Shown: positions 5,321 to 6,451 of the stretch, one piece after another
Numbering within the stretch: position 1 is the first letter of the stretch
How the letters are laid out: the number at the start of each line of letters is the position of its first letter
Origin: an uncultured Ruminococcus sp.
GTDB lineage: Bacteria > Bacillota > Clostridia > Oscillospirales > Ruminococcaceae
Direction of reading: 5' to 3'
Length of the DNA stretch: 6,451 nt
NCBI GenBank assembly: GCA_947174965.1
Contig: CAMWKY010000124.1
Span: 1-6,451 of the forward strand
Notes under the pieces: generated by a model
What the model was told of the DNA's origin: nothing
Seen by the model: only the letters and a program-made list of their open reading frames with translations
Databases searched by the model: none
Program-made: the position numbers and the translations under genes

Positions 5321-6430
5321 ATGACAAAATACTTTGAAGAAATAGAAGACACGAGACAACAAGGAAAAATCAAATATCTGCTTGTAGAGGTAATTGTTAT
5401 GACCATAATAGCAGTAACAGCAGGAGCAGATAACTGGGGAGAAATCGCAATGTATTGCAAAGGTAAAATCGCAATGTTTCAAGAAAAATTCAAATTAAAA
5501 TTAGAAAACGGAGTACCAACAGACGATACATTTCAAAGAATTTTTGCGATTATTAAGCCGACACAACTGGAAAAATGTTTCAGAAATTGGGTACAGTCCG
5601 TATTTTCAATAGAAAAGAATGAAATCATAAGTCTGGACGGAAAAACAATTTGTGGAAGTCGTGAAGATAACTACAGCTTTATTCATGTAGTCAGTGCATG
5701 GGCAAATAAAACAGGAATTGTACTCGGACAGATGCGTGTAGATGAAAAAAGCAATGAAATTACTGCTGTTCCTCAACTTCTTGATTTGATTGAAGTAGAA
5801 AACTGTGTTTTTACAAGTGATGCAATGAACTGTCAAAAGAAAACAGTAGAAAAAATAATGTCCAAACATTGCGATTATGTGATTTGTCTGAAAGGAAATC
5901 AAGAAACACTGCACGAAGATGTGAAATTATATTTTGAAACAGCACTTTCAGAACCACAGTTATATGATTTTGTAAAATCGAAACCTCAAACAGAAAAGGG
6001 ACATGGCAGAATTGAAACAAGACAATATTTTCTTTCTACGGAAATTAGTGATTTTATTTCTCAGGATGAGTGGAAAGGACTTGCTGCAATCGACATGGTA
6101 CGTTCAAAAAGAATAATAAATGGTGAAGAGTCTACAGAAAACCGATATTTTATTACATCTCTTACAGACTTGAAGAAATTTTCTGATGCGGCACGTAAAC
6201 ATTGGGGAATCGAAAACGGGCTGCATTGGTGTCTTGATATGAATTTCGATGAAGACAGATGCCGTACCAGAGTGGATAACAGTGGTGAAAATTTGGCTGT
6301 TATTCGGCATATTTCTTTGAATTTATATAAAACTTTTACTTCTGTTAAGATTAGCATGAAGGCAAAACGTTTTCGCTGTTCTTTTGATGATGATTTTCTT
6401 TGCTCCGTCATTTTCAACAAATTATCTTGA
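5321..6430 (+). CDS. ISAs1-family transposase (DDE type)
   Basis: A full-length, 369-residue DDE transposase of the ISAs1/H-repeat group, acting in the cytoplasm on the IS ends. Family landmarks are the N-terminal DTRQQGKIKYLL (10-21) and ADNWGEIA (36-43), then D106 in ISLDGKTICGSR, D167 in VFTSDAMNCQKK, HGRIETRQY (228-236) and E298 in HWGIENGLHWCLDMNFDED, giving the D-D-E triad. The ATG at 5321 is chosen because GGAG (5311-5314) lies 6 nt before it and the predicted transcript starts downstream of the alternative TTG at 5291. No frameshift or internal stop is seen, so it is probably functional. It is co-oriented with the interrupted rmlB. Confidence 0.95.
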   Translation: MTKYFEEIEDTRQQGKIKYLLVEVIVMTIIAVTAGADNWGEIAMYCKGKIAMFQEKFKLKLENGVPTDDTFQRIFAIIKPTQLEKCFRNWVQSVFSIEKNEIISLDGKTICGSREDNYSFIHVVSAWANKTGIVLGQMRVDEKSNEITAVPQLLDLIEVENCVFTSDAMNCQKKTVEKIMSKHCDYVICLKGNQETLHEDVKLYFETALSEPQLYDFVKSKPQTEKGHGRIETRQYFLSTEISDFISQDEWKGLAAIDMVRSKRIINGEESTENRYFITSLTDLKKFSDAARKHWGIENGLHWCLDMNFDEDRCRTRVDNSGENLAVIRHISLNLYKTFTSVKISMKAKRFRCSFDDDFLCSVIFNKLS

Positions 6431-6431
6431 T

Positions 6432-6451
6432 TTTTTCATGCGGAAGCCCTG
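6432..6451 (-). repeat. Right terminal inverted repeat of ISAs1 element
   Basis: Exact inverted copy of 5251-5270. It begins one base after the transposase stop codon and ends on the last base of the window. Confidence 0.95.

Larger units (their letters stand above)
5251..6451 (+). mobile_element. Complete ISAs1-family insertion sequence, 1201 bp
   Basis: The left end CAGGGCTTCCGCATGAAAAA (5251-5270) is repeated exactly, inverted, at 6432-6451, giving 20-bp perfect terminal repeats of ISAs1 type. The element holds one intact transposase gene that fills almost all its length; only one base separates the stop codon from the right repeat. It interrupts rmlB between codons 247 and 248. ISAs1 elements usually duplicate 8-10 bp of target. 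The left flank is CGGTCACAAT (5241-5250), so its last 8-10 bases should recur immediately after the window. Perfect ends and an intact gene suggest a recent, possibly active insertion. Confidence 0.95.

Noticed and set aside
1..6451. CRISPR array, tRNA or rRNA genes, toxin-antitoxin or phage-defence system
   Set aside because: No regularly spaced repeats, no tRNA-like cloverleaf and no conserved rRNA stretch were seen, and all real coding regions are assigned to glycan or transposon functions. The remaining open frames are antisense or out-of-frame shadows of those genes.

Overview
The window looks like part of a surface-polysaccharide (EPS/capsule) gene cluster from a low- to mid-GC anaerobic Firmicute, most likely a Clostridia member of the Ruminococcus/Oscillospiraceae type. 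This rests on protein flavour, strong GGAGG-type ribosome binding sites, GTG/TTG start use and the transposon families. Taxonomy is inference; no rRNA or other marker is present. Two different insertion sequences (IS) have broken up the cluster.

Layout. 1-272: AT-rich leader with inverted repeats and no convincing gene. 273-1514 (+): FrhB-like two-[4Fe-4S] oxidoreductase of the kind found in polysaccharide loci. 1515-1746: intergenic stretch with a strong hairpin and, nearer the IS, a terminator-like hairpin facing the transposase. 1747 to about 3002/3039 (-): IS110-family transposase (DEDD plus Tnp_20), followed by a roughly 200-nt structured non-coding end (about 3003-3227) that fits a bridge-RNA gene. 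3299-4513 (+): UDP-sugar pyrophosphorylase of the UAP1/AGX type. 4510-5298 (+): rmlB/rfbB (dTDP-glucose 4,6-dehydratase), overlapping the previous gene by 4 bp and cut after codon 247 by the second IS. 5251-6451: complete 1201-bp ISAs1-family element with perfect 20-bp terminal inverted repeats and an intact transposase (5321-6430). The window ends on the last base of this IS.

How it fits together. The pyrophosphorylase would supply a UDP-activated sugar and RmlB the 4-keto-6-deoxy intermediate of the dTDP-rhamnose branch. The FrhB-like protein is probably a redox accessory to glycan or pyruvyl-type modification. As read here, rmlB should be inactive: it lacks about 90-100 C-terminal residues and gains 15 IS-encoded ones. 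The IS110 element lies antisense between the redox gene and the sugar genes. Its left end carries a consensus-like outward promoter (TTGACA, 17 bp, TATATC) that could drive the two downstream genes.

The most interesting signals are in the IS110 element. The only good Shine-Dalgarno/ATG pair for the transposase is in the wrong frame and is followed by a canonical -1 slippery heptamer (A AAA AAT). The non-coding end has a 12-bp perfect inverted repeat that would bracket the putative bridge RNA. The outer ends of this IS could not be fixed from sequence alone.
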